From: Halanaerobiales bacterium
GTDB taxonomy: Bacteria; Bacillota_F; Halanaerobiia; Halanaerobiales; DTU029
NCBI GenBank assembly: GCA_016278415.1
Contig: JADQBV010000415.1
Location: forward strand, 1 to 33,007
Length of the DNA: 33,007 nt
Reading direction: 5' to 3'
In this document: piece after piece, positions 1 through 7,775 of the stretch
Numbering within the stretch: the stretch's first letter is position 1
Layout of the letters: each line of letters opens with the position of its first letter
Position numbers and translations under genes: made by a program
The notes under the pieces: generated by a model
Told to the model about the DNA's origin: nothing
The model's database searches: none
Seen by the model: only the letters and a program-made list of their open reading frames with translations

Positions 1-12
1 AACTCCTCCTCT
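1..12 (-). other. Shine-Dalgarno of a gene starting just beyond the left edge
   Basis: Read on the minus strand, positions 12 to 1 are AGAGGAGGAGTT, a near-perfect Shine-Dalgarno. No start codon follows inside the window, so the coding region should begin within a few bases to the left. A consensus promoter lies just upstream of it (40-68). Nothing can be said about the product. Confidence 0.7.
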
Positions 13-39
13 ACTCATTACACAGAATACATTTAAAAC

Positions 40-68
40 ATTATAGCTTATCTAATCTCTAATGTCAA
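40..68 (-). promoter_or_regulatory. Perfect sigma-A promoter directed off the left edge
   Basis: On the minus strand the -35 is TTGACA (68-63) and the -10 is TATAAT (45-40), with a 17-base spacer. Both hexamers match the consensus exactly. The predicted start near 33 gives a short leader before the SD at the window edge. An inverted repeat (CAACTT, 8 bases, AAGTTG; 66-85) touches the -35 and could be an operator. The promoter lies 56 bases beyond the patatin stop, so the left-hand gene has its own transcription start. Confidence 0.8.
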
Positions 69-123
69 CTTTCTGAAAGAAGTTGTAAAACAAATTGTAA
101 AAGGGATATCATTTCTTTCATTT

Positions 124-1023
124 TTACCAATTAGACATTAACCAGTTTATTGTATCGTCAATATTTAATCTGTCTGCAAAGTCTTTTAAAAAATCTATTT
201 TCCAGTACTGATCCATACCAATTGACTCAGTTAATATTGGATTTAATCTTTGATAGTTTTTACCTAACAGCTGACTAGTAATCATATCATCGGCCCTGGC
301 GGCGCCGTCTAATAATAAATTAATTAAGGGTACAGGCGGGTCAGGGCTTAAAAGCCACTGAATAGCTCCCCAATATGCTGTATTATATTTAATGTAGTTA
401 GGGGAATAACCGGTTCCGACTGAGAACAACCTTATGGAGGAAAGGCTTCTTCTACCACATAACATTCCCAGCGCGAAAGAAAGGGCTACTGTGCTAGGAT
501 TATTTGCAACTACACCACCATCGATATATTTATTATAAGAAGAAAAATATATGGGGGCAGCACAACTTGCCAATGCTACATCAACTACTTTCATATCATT
601 ATAATCGGAGCTTGGTAAATTAGAGAAGAAAATTGGACGCCATCCATTGTTGTTATCTTCATCAACTTTAAAAGCAGGTATAATAACCTTGTAATCCAAA
701 TCAGTTAAGCACATATTTGAAGGAAATATTGACTCAACTATATCCTTAAATCTATTTATATTATAACGAGGTCTTAATATTCCTGGACTATAAGGCTTAA
801 AAATTCTCTTAGAGGTCTCAAAAGAATATAATTTTTGTAAATCTTCAATACTCAATTTAGCTGCAAATCCTAAAGCTATGAGTGCACCAGTCGATGTCCC
901 TGCATATAAATCAGTATTTTTAAAAATCCCTGGTAATTTATTATTAATACGATTTAATAAACTTATGGTAAGAGCCCCTCTTATGCCACCACCATCAAAA
1001 GTTAAAATCCGATATCTTTTCAT
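124..1023 (-). CDS. Patatin-like phospholipase / acyl hydrolase
   Basis: A 299-residue protein with the full patatin signature. The glycine-rich oxyanion-hole loop DGGGIRG is at residues 10-16, the nucleophile elbow GTSTG carries the catalytic Ser44, and the catalytic aspartate is Asp168 in a DGG motif. Patatins hydrolyse acyl esters of phospholipids or other lipids with a Ser-Asp dyad. There is no signal peptide or membrane span, so it should act in the cytosol or at the inner face of the membrane. The ATG at 1023 has a GGAG Shine-Dalgarno. It appears monocistronic: a terminator lies upstream at 1088-1128 and a separate promoter follows downstream. The family is certain; the substrate is not. 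I saw no adjacent nucleotide cyclase (as in CBASS), so I do not propose a defence role. Confidence 0.9.
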   Translation of the reverse strand: MKRYRILTFDGGGIRGALTISLLNRINNKLPGIFKNTDLYAGTSTGALIALGFAAKLSIEDLQKLYSFETSKRIFKPYSPGILRPRYNINRFKDIVESIFPSNMCLTDLDYKVIIPAFKVDEDNNNGWRPIFFSNLPSSDYNDMKVVDVALASCAAPIYFSSYNKYIDGGVVANNPSTVALSFALGMLCGRRSLSSIRLFSVGTGYSPNYIKYNTAYWGAIQWLLSPDPPVPLINLLLDGAARADDMITSQLLGKNYQRLNPILTESIGMDQYWKIDFLKDFADRLNIDDTINWLMSNW

Positions 1024-1087
1024 CTATAACACTCCATAAATTAATAGTTATTATAATTTATGAATGATACTATACTTTTGATAATTT

Positions 1088-1128
1088 ATAATAAAACTCA
1101 ACGTAAAGGTTAGATCCTTTACGTTGGG
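1088..1128 (-). terminator. Rho-independent terminator of the glutaredoxin-reductase gene
   Basis: A perfect 11-bp stem (CAACGTAAAGG at 1099-1109 with CCTTTACGTTG at 1116-1126) with a 6-base loop. On the minus strand it is followed by a T-rich tract (AGTTTTATTAT). It lies about 155 bases past the stop at 1283 and insulates the patatin gene. Confidence 0.75.
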
Positions 1129-1282
1129 CTTTATTTATCTCCACTGTGTTACTAGAGAAATTTGGATTTTATCTTTTGGTCTTTTTTTGGTGAAATATAT
1201 ACTTGTAGGGTTTTTACTATATGACACATCGATAAGTGTTGTTACGTGCTTCTCTTTATGTTGTTAAGTTAAATACAGTCAC

Positions 1283-2473
1283 TTAATTTAGGTAATCACT
1301 TACCCTCAATGCGGCTTTTGCCCCCTCAGCTGCTGAAATAATAATCTGTTTATCTTTAATATCTGTCACATCACCTGCTGCAAATATACCTTTAATACTA
1401 GTCTGATTATTCTCATCTATAATAATTTCATCACTATCATTTACTTCAACCTTATCACATATAAACCCTGTATTAGGTATTAAGCCTATTTCAATAAATA
1501 CAGCATCAGCTTCAAGCTCTTCCACACTACCAGTATTTAAGTTCTTAATGACCGCCCCTTCTACCTCATCTTCTCCTAAAATTTCCGTTGTCTGATAAGA
1601 TATATATACTTCAATCTTATCAGATTTTTCTATTTTATCACGTAGATGTTTATCTCCAGATAAATTTTCTGTGGCTTCTACCAAATAAACCTTACTACCC
1701 AGTTTAGCCATATCCAGGGCTGCTTCCAATCCAGAATTACCTCCACCAATAACGATAACTGGCTGTCCACTATAGAGGAATCCATCACAGTTAGCACAAT
1801 AGCTTACTCCTTTATCCTTTAACTCATTCTCACCAGGAATTAAAAGCCGGCGTTTTTTACTTCCAGTTGCTACTATAACAGATTTTGTAGTAATTTCTTT
1901 TCCACTTCTCACTTTAATTATGTGCTGTTCATCTTCATGGATAATGTCATCAACTTCTTCTCCAAATAAAAAATCTACGTCATATTTTTTAACATGATCG
2001 AGGAAATCTTGAATCAGTTCTGGACCAGTTGTACCATATTCAGGTAGATAGTTGTCAATTGTATCTGTTTCCAATACCTGCCCACCTATATCCCTCGATA
2101 GTATAAGTACTTTTAATCCTTTTCGAGCAGCATATACAGCTGCTGTCATGCCGGTAGGACCTGCCCCAATGATTGTAAGATCCCATTCTTCCTCAGCACA
2201 ACTTGGTCTATCTATATCTATCATACGATCAAATTCTCCAGAAGTAAGTTTATCAATCAAATCATCATATCCACCAAGGTGATTTCCTTCTATAAAAATC
2301 TGAGGCACAGTTTCCTGTTCACTTCTTTCAACCATTTCTTGATAATTATCCTCTTCATCTGTTACATCATAATCATGATATTCTAAGCCCAAATTGTCTA
2401 ACATCGACTTAGCCCTCCGGCAATATGGACACCATTCTTTGGTATAAATTTCAATTTTCTTTTCTACACTCAT
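1283..2473 (-). CDS. Glutaredoxin domain fused to AhpF/thioredoxin-reductase-like flavoprotein
   Basis: 396 residues. Residues 1-80 are a glutaredoxin domain with active site CPYC (Cys15, Cys18) and the cis-proline TVP loop at 55-57. Residues about 97-396 are a thioredoxin-reductase-type flavoprotein: FAD-binding GAGPTG (103-108), redox pair CANC (Cys226, Cys229), a nucleotide-binding GGGNSG (243-248) and the second FAD motif AAGD (365-368). The segment after GGGNSG lacks the HRRxxxR arginines that bind the NADPH 2'-phosphate in E. coli TrxB. It resembles the C-terminal part of AhpF instead, including EGAKA near the end, so NADH is the likelier donor (inference). A plausible job is passing electrons from pyridine nucleotide through flavin and CANC to the attached glutaredoxin. 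The ATG has a strong AGGAGG. Confidence 0.9.
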   Translation of the reverse strand: MSVEKKIEIYTKEWCPYCRRAKSMLDNLGLEYHDYDVTDEEDNYQEMVERSEQETVPQIFIEGNHLGGYDDLIDKLTSGEFDRMIDIDRPSCAEEEWDLTIIGAGPTGMTAAVYAARKGLKVLILSRDIGGQVLETDTIDNYLPEYGTTGPELIQDFLDHVKKYDVDFLFGEEVDDIIHEDEQHIIKVRSGKEITTKSVIVATGSKKRRLLIPGENELKDKGVSYCANCDGFLYSGQPVIVIGGGNSGLEAALDMAKLGSKVYLVEATENLSGDKHLRDKIEKSDKIEVYISYQTTEILGEDEVEGAVIKNLNTGSVEELEADAVFIEIGLIPNTGFICDKVEVNDSDEIIIDENNQTSIKGIFAAGDVTDIKDKQIIISAAEGAKAALRVSDYLN

Positions 2474-2583
2474 ATAAAATAAACCTCCTTTTGATGATAG
2501 TAAAATTAAAATTATTAATCATACTATAAAAAATCATGTTATAAGACATTATAAATATTATATGTAATTATTAATATTTTTTA

Positions 2584-3282
2584 TTATTTTAATCCCTCTG
2601 AAAGAAATACTCCTTCTAAGTAGCGTAGAGAATAGTCTCCTAATAATGCCAATATGGCAGTTGGCAAAGCCCCTGATAACATTATCCAAGGATCCAGAAA
2701 GGTTATACCTGTGAAGATTTGTTCACCAAGACCCCCTGCCCCCACTAATGAACCAAGAGCAGCAGTTCCTATGTTAATAACCAGGGCAGTTCTGATACCT
2801 GCCATAATAATTGTTAATGAATTAGGTATTTCAATCTCCCATAATATTCTTAAGGGAGGTATACCAAGACCCCTGGCTGCATCTATTAAATCTGAAGAAA
2901 CTGAATTCAAGCCAGATAAAGTATTACGGGCAATAGGTAAGATTGTATATATAGTAAGGGCAAAAATAGCTGGCCTCATTCCTATGCCCAGTACACTCAT
3001 GGTTAAGGCAAGCACAGCCAATGATGGAATAGTCTGTCCGAGCCCAACTATATACATTACAACATGTTTAAATTTCTTATAAGAAGTACGACTCAAAATA
3101 ACACCTATTGAAAACCCTGTAATTGTAGCGATAAACATAGAAATAAATACCATAAACAAATGCTGACTTAGCAAGTAAGCTACCACTTTAATATTCCCTG
3201 AAGGTATCCTTATAAATGTATATATTAAGGCCCCTAATAAAAGAAACAATAAAGTACTACGATATATCTTAAGCCTGGTCAT
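2584..3282 (-). CDS. Osmoprotectant ABC transporter permease (OpuB/OpuC type)
   Basis: A 232-residue integral membrane permease of the binding-protein-dependent family, with about six hydrophobic spans. The cytoplasmic EAA-like loop that docks on the ATPase is visible as DAARGLG followed by EIEIP near residues 140-165. It pairs with the next permease to form the channel of a glycine betaine/choline/carnitine-type importer. The longest reading frame begins with GTG at 3291, but the ATG at 3282 has the better SD (GAGAGGTG, 6-base spacing). From there it overlaps the end of the preceding permease gene by 14 bases, so translation is probably coupled. It is the last gene of the operon. No clear GC-rich terminator follows before 2473. 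Confidence 0.9.
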   Translation of the reverse strand: MTRLKIYRSTLLFLLLGALIYTFIRIPSGNIKVVAYLLSQHLFMVFISMFIATITGFSIGVILSRTSYKKFKHVVMYIVGLGQTIPSLAVLALTMSVLGIGMRPAIFALTIYTILPIARNTLSGLNSVSSDLIDAARGLGIPPLRILWEIEIPNSLTIIMAGIRTALVINIGTAALGSLVGAGGLGEQIFTGITFLDPWIMLSGALPTAILALLGDYSLRYLEGVFLSEGLK

Positions 3283-3931
3283 TTTCAACACCTCTCATAT
3301 GAGCAGGTGTAACTAAATATTCAAGGAGATATAATAAGCCTTCTATAAAAATAGCCAATATAGCTACTAATAGCGCTCCAGCAATTATCTGTTCCTCATA
3401 TACCTGATCTATACCCCTCTGAATAAACTCACCTAGACCTCCAGCACCGACATATACAGCAATTGTGACTATACCTATATTCATAACAGTAGCAACTCGG
3501 ATACCTGCAATAATAACCGGCATCGCTAGAGGGAGTTCAATTTCTCTAAGAATTCTTAATTCTGATAAGCCCATCCCTTGAGCTGCATCTATTATTGATG
3601 GTTCAATATTTTTAATTGCCGTATATGTATTACGTATAATAGGCAATTGATCATATAGTATCAAAGCAATAATAACAGGTATAGTACCTAAGCCAACACC
3701 AAATATTGCAAGTACTGGTAACGTAATTCCAAAGAGGGCTATACTTGGTATTGTCATAATTATATTAGCCATATTCAAAACAATCTCCGCATATTTTTCT
3801 TTAATTGAAAGAAATATACCAATGGGCACTGCAATTAATATTGCTAAAACTGTTGCTATAAAAACAATATAAAGGTGCTCACCAGTCAAGACAAGTGCTT
3901 TTTGCCAATTATTTATAATAAAGTTAATCAT
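3269..3931 (-). CDS. Osmoprotectant ABC transporter permease (OpuB/OpuC type)
   Basis: A 220-residue permease with about six membrane spans and the EAA-type loop DAAQGMG followed by EIELP at residues about 135-155. It is homologous to the 232-residue permease downstream; such operons usually carry two different permeases that heterodimerise. Its ATG overlaps the stop of the ATPase gene by four bases (ATGA), typical of translational coupling. Length and hydropathy match OpuCB/OpuCD. The exact solute (glycine betaine, choline, carnitine or proline betaine) cannot be read from the permease. Confidence 0.9.
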   Translation of the reverse strand: MINFIINNWQKALVLTGEHLYIVFIATVLAILIAVPIGIFLSIKEKYAEIVLNMANIIMTIPSIALFGITLPVLAIFGVGLGTIPVIIALILYDQLPIIRNTYTAIKNIEPSIIDAAQGMGLSELRILREIELPLAMPVIIAGIRVATVMNIGIVTIAVYVGAGGLGEFIQRGIDQVYEEQIIAGALLVAILAIFIEGLLYLLEYLVTPAHMRGVENDQA

Positions 3932-4719
3932 TCTACCACATCATTTTCGCAAATCTGATAGTGACCCAGTCTATATCCCTGTATAATCTTTTCATCACCA
4001 AACAATTTCTCTACAAACTCGTTATCTGTATTCATCACAATATTTTCAGGGGTATCATATTGAATTAATCTTCCTTGATTAATAATTGCTATCCTATCAG
4101 CCATCTTTACCGCTTCATTAATATCATGTGTGACAAATATAATAGTCTTCTTTAATTCATTCTGTAGTTCTAAAAATTGATCCTGTATATTTTTGCGATT
4201 AATTGGATCAATAGCCCCAAAAGGCTCATCCATTAAAACAATATCAGGGTCAGCTGCTAGAGCACGTGCTACACCTATCCTCTGTCGCTGTCCACCTGAT
4301 AGTTTGGACGGAAATCTATTCTTGTAATCATCAGGATTAAGGTCCATCATCTCCAGTAATTGATCCACTCTATCCTTAATCCTATTAGCATCCCAACCTA
4401 ACACCCTGGGAACAATACTAATATTATCTGCCACGTTTTTATTAGGAAAAAGTCCAATTTCCTGGATCACATAACCAATTCCCTGTCTTAATTTCACTGG
4501 GTCCATTTCCTGTATATTTTGTCCCTCTATTTTTATAATTCCATCAGTTAAATCTTCTAATCTATTTGTTAAGCGCAATAGTGTAGTCTTACCACAACCC
4601 GACGGGCCCAGTAATACCACTAATTCACCCTTTTTTACTTCCATATTTATTCCGTCTACTGCCCTAAGTTTTTTTCCTTTATTAGTGTATTCTTTAAGCA
4701 AATTATGATATCTTATCAC
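3928..4719 (-). CDS. Osmoprotectant ABC transporter ATP-binding protein, no CBS domains
   Basis: A 263-residue nucleotide-binding subunit: Walker A GPSGCGKTT (38-46), signature LSGGQ (140-144) and Walker B VLMDEP (161-166), with the switch His in VTHD. It powers the import of an osmoprotectant through the two permeases encoded downstream. OpuCA and OpuAA enzymes usually have about 120 more residues forming a CBS pair that senses ionic strength. Here the chain ends soon after the ATPase core, so osmotic gating, if any, must come from elsewhere. The start is GTG (4719) with GGGGGT upstream. The binding-protein gene ends 22 bases before it. Confidence 0.9.
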   Translation of the reverse strand: MIRYHNLLKEYTNKGKKLRAVDGINMEVKKGELVVLLGPSGCGKTTLLRLTNRLEDLTDGIIKIEGQNIQEMDPVKLRQGIGYVIQEIGLFPNKNVADNISIVPRVLGWDANRIKDRVDQLLEMMDLNPDDYKNRFPSKLSGGQRQRIGVARALAADPDIVLMDEPFGAIDPINRKNIQDQFLELQNELKKTIIFVTHDINEAVKMADRIAIINQGRLIQYDTPENIVMNTDNEFVEKLFGDEKIIQGYRLGHYQICENDVVE

Positions 4720-4741
4720 AGGCCTACCCCCAGTAAAAATG

Positions 4742-5641
4742 CTAAATTAAATCTTTATTTTTTAACCAATTACGAGCCACATCAGCAGGATCTTTATGAT
4801 CAACATCTACTAATGCATTCAATGACTGAATCTGATCTGTAGTCAAGCTACCATTTAATTTAGATAAAGCTTCCTCAATCTCAGGATATTTATTTAAAAC
4901 TTCTTCTCGAACTAATGGAGCTGGATTATATACTGGGAAGAAATTTCTGTCATCCTTAAGATTTATAAAGCCAAAAGCCGATATCCTACCATCTGTTGAA
5001 TAACCCATCCCAGCACCTAATTGACCGTCTTTAAGTGCTTTATAGATTATACCAGCTGACATCTTTCTGACTTCTTTAAAATCAAGTTTATATTCATCCA
5101 TTAATGCCTGTAAACCATCTGGTCGATTGTAAAACTCTGTATCTGTACCAAATGTAAGTCTTATTTCTTCATCATTATTAGCAAGATCGGAGATTGATTC
5201 AATGCCCCAGTCCCTGGCATCTACCTCTCTCACCATAATTGTATATGTATTATTGTAATCAAGTCTATCTAGCCAAACAATACCCTTCTCCTGGTCAGCC
5301 TCCTTAACCCATTGATAAACTTTCTCTGAATCTGTCATAATTTCCTGATCAGACTGATTATGATAGACAGTATATGCTGTCCCAGTATAATCATAATACA
5401 AGTCTACCTGTTCATTCTCTAGAGCTTGTCTCGCCAGCACCGACTTTACGCCTAGTTCTGTTTTTACTTCAAAACCCTCTTCTTCCAAAAGTATCTTAGC
5501 AAGATTAGCTAATACATAAGCCTCTGTACCTGCTTTCCCTCCAATTGTAATTTCTTTAGTATCCTGATTGTTACTACAGGCTGTCAAGAATACTAAGGAA
5601 AGCAAGACTAGTATAAGTATAATCCTTAATTTCTTATTCAT
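4742..5641 (-). CDS. Osmoprotectant-binding lipoprotein (OpuC/ProX type)
   Basis: A 299-residue substrate-binding lipoprotein. The N-terminus is a lipoprotein signal peptide: two lysines, a hydrophobic stretch, then lipobox LTAC with Cys22 as the lipidated residue. The mature part is an OpuAC-like solute-binding fold and includes TDTEFYNRPDG and GYSTDGRI segments typical of quaternary-amine binders. The frame is open further upstream to 5710, but the ATG at 5641 has AGGAGGT at ideal spacing and places the signal peptide at the N-terminus, so I chose it. It is the first gene of the operon binding protein-ATPase-permease-permease. Function at family level is firm; the ligand is not. Confidence 0.92.
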   Translation of the reverse strand: MNKKLRIILILVLLSLVFLTACSNNQDTKEITIGGKAGTEAYVLANLAKILLEEEGFEVKTELGVKSVLARQALENEQVDLYYDYTGTAYTVYHNQSDQEIMTDSEKVYQWVKEADQEKGIVWLDRLDYNNTYTIMVREVDARDWGIESISDLANNDEEIRLTFGTDTEFYNRPDGLQALMDEYKLDFKEVRKMSAGIIYKALKDGQLGAGMGYSTDGRISAFGFINLKDDRNFFPVYNPAPLVREEVLNKYPEIEEALSKLNGSLTTDQIQSLNALVDVDHKDPADVARNWLKNKDLI

Positions 5642-5827
5642 AATGATACCTCCTAATATTTTCCAGCCTTTTATATTTAACATAAGTGGTTCAATCAGAT
5701 GATATACCATACTTTTATTATTTTTAGATACCTGTTATTATGCTGATCATATTATATGTACTTGATATACTTCGGATATGTACTTATTATTCTTTTTATT
5801 AATATCAGTAATCATTACTATAAATAT

Positions 5828-5856
5828 ATCTTATAATAGCTACAAATAAAAGTCAA
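5828..5856 (-). promoter_or_regulatory. Possible promoter of the osmoprotectant operon
   Basis: On the minus strand TTGACT (5856-5851) is followed after 17 bases by TAAGAT (5833-5828): five of six and four of six consensus positions. It would start transcription about 180 bases before the lipoprotein start. The AT-rich context makes chance matches common, so this is tentative. Confidence 0.35.
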
Positions 5857-5866
5857 ATTAGAAATC

Positions 5867-7510
5867 TTACTTTTTTAGATATTTTAAAAATATTTCACTT
5901 AACTCTTTAACAGGGCTAGGAGGATTGATAGTTACAATATCATCATTAAAAGATTTAACTGAATTTATTAGCTTATAATAAGTATCATATAAATTAAAAA
6001 TCTCCTCTTGATCAGTTTTATTAATAATTTTTAAATCTAGAACAAGACTATTATTTAAATCATTGGGTTCAAACTTATTTAAACCATCTCCATATTCTCG
6101 TCGATTATCCTCAATTATCTTACAGGCAATGTCTGAAAGTAGATAGGCTTTTAATAGTTTTGAAAATTCTTCAGACTTTATATAAACACTATGAAATGCT
6201 GTAAGATTATATAAATTAACATCATTAATGAAAAATTGAAGACCCTTTCTATTAAAAACCTTAGCTAATATAGGCGCTGGTGGTTTATCTTCTAATTTAT
6301 ACCAGGGCTTTCGGTTTTTGGTTAGGTAACGTTGATCATAGCCCATCTTTTCACCATATTTGATATATTTTTTTAGACTCTGATTTTGTTCTTTATTAGC
6401 AGCATCCAAAAGAAATACCTTCTTGTCTTCCCTTACTAAATGTTTATAAATTTTATTATTAATATAATAAGAATTAATATACGACGATCTAGAAATACAG
6501 GGTAGTAGATATTTGTCGTCTATTTGATATTCATTCTTTCTGCTTTCATTGAAAAGGAAAAAATCATTTGCCCCTGTGGCAATGCCCCTTAACACTTTTG
6601 CATATTCTGATAGTTTAACTAAATTTTGATAATTACTGCTGTGTGTTCGTTGGTAATAAAATCTCCATTTGCTTGTATAGTCAAGTTCTTTATTAAGTAC
6701 AATCGAATTACTCTGATTATATATATTATCATCTAAACTTAGAAATTCTTCTTTATTATTGACATTAATAAATTGAACCTGGGAATTATTATTATCTTCA
6801 TTAGAAAACAAGAGAATTGATGATGTTGTATTTACTTCAAACAAATTATAATTTAAAATAATCACCTTTCTTAAGAACCCATATTCTTTGATTATTTTCT
6901 TTATTTCTTTCCCGTAATCAGCATTCATAAATTCAGAGGGCACTATGTATGCCATTCTACCTCCCTTTTTTAACTCCGTTAGAGATTTTAATAGAAATAA
7001 CATACAGAGATTTGTAAATCCAGATAAACTAACATTCATCTTCTCTTCAAATAAAGATAAATATTTATTATTATTAAATTTTTTATAAATCAAATATGGT
7101 GGATTACAGATTATCCCATCATATTGATGGTCAGAATCTATTTTACTATTCCAATCTAATAGATAATCCCTATTTTGCAGAAAAATGTTAACATAGTCAC
7201 TATATAATTCTGCAGATTTATCATACAAGTTCTGGTCTTTTTCTATACCATATATTTCAATATGTTTAGAAGATAACTCTTTACATCCATACTTTAAGCC
7301 AATAATAGATTGAAAAAATACCCCAAGTCCAAGAGCAGGATCTAATATTTTTCCCTTATCTCCAGACATAAATTGCTGAGCCTTTAATACCCAATCTGTC
7401 ATGAAATTAGCTATATATATAGGGGTAAAAATCTGCCCATTATTTTTAAGATAGCTAATATTTGTTTTTTGATAATATTTTAGTTTTAATTGCTTATACT
7501 TATCTAACAC
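5867..7510 (-). CDS. Solitary N6-adenine DNA methyltransferase (TaqI/Eco57I type)
   Basis: 547 residues. Residues 25-30 read GQIFTP, a usual lead-in for this family. The SAM-binding motif I is DPALGLGVF (57-65), and catalytic motif IV is NPPY (136-139), the mark of an amino-methylating enzyme acting on adenine N6. The C-terminal half resembles a TaqI-like target recognition domain, with a RGIATGANDFF stretch near residue 310 and a later KPPAPILAKVFNR stretch. It probably methylates adenine in a specific DNA site; the site cannot be predicted here. The start is GTG at 7510 with AAGGGG upstream. No restriction endonuclease or specificity gene lies beside it, so it is an orphan methylase, the remnant of a restriction system, or a protein whose partner is elsewhere. 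A fused nuclease domain is not visible. Confidence 0.85.
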   Translation of the reverse strand: MLDKYKQLKLKYYQKTNISYLKNNGQIFTPIYIANFMTDWVLKAQQFMSGDKGKILDPALGLGVFFQSIIGLKYGCKELSSKHIEIYGIEKDQNLYDKSAELYSDYVNIFLQNRDYLLDWNSKIDSDHQYDGIICNPPYLIYKKFNNNKYLSLFEEKMNVSLSGFTNLCMLFLLKSLTELKKGGRMAYIVPSEFMNADYGKEIKKIIKEYGFLRKVIILNYNLFEVNTTSSILLFSNEDNNNSQVQFINVNNKEEFLSLDDNIYNQSNSIVLNKELDYTSKWRFYYQRTHSSNYQNLVKLSEYAKVLRGIATGANDFFLFNESRKNEYQIDDKYLLPCISRSSYINSYYINNKIYKHLVREDKKVFLLDAANKEQNQSLKKYIKYGEKMGYDQRYLTKNRKPWYKLEDKPPAPILAKVFNRKGLQFFINDVNLYNLTAFHSVYIKSEEFSKLLKAYLLSDIACKIIEDNRREYGDGLNKFEPNDLNNSLVLDLKIINKTDQEEIFNLYDTYYKLINSVKSFNDDIVTINPPSPVKELSEIFLKYLKK

Positions 7511-7775
7511 ATTAAGTTGCCCCTTAGATTTTTTTATATTTATATTAGTTAAATTCCATATAATAAAAAACTTTCCTGCTTAAATATTGTTAAAATACTA
7601 GTAAATGTGGTAAGATAAATACTATGACTGCTGATAATTAATTCATTTTGAGATTCTTTCGGCATATTAAATCCTAAATTCATAAAAACAAGTACATAGG
7701 AACAGGTGAAAACAAGAACTTATAAATTACAATTAATATGTATGATAATGAATAAAGCATTAAAGGAGGCAAAAA

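Noticed and set aside
124..1023. Patatin as a CBASS effector
   Set aside because: CBASS patatins sit next to a CD-NTase; none is visible and the neighbouring genes are unrelated, although the gene off the left edge was not seen.
2654..3082. 142-codon plus-strand frame inside the osmoprotectant permease
   Set aside because: It is antisense to a gene with clear family motifs, has no SD, and its composition is that of a mirrored hydrophobic protein.
5867..7510. Methyltransferase as a BREX PglX or Type IIG enzyme
   Set aside because: At 547 residues it is far shorter than PglX, there are no BREX neighbours, and no nuclease motif is seen in the chain.
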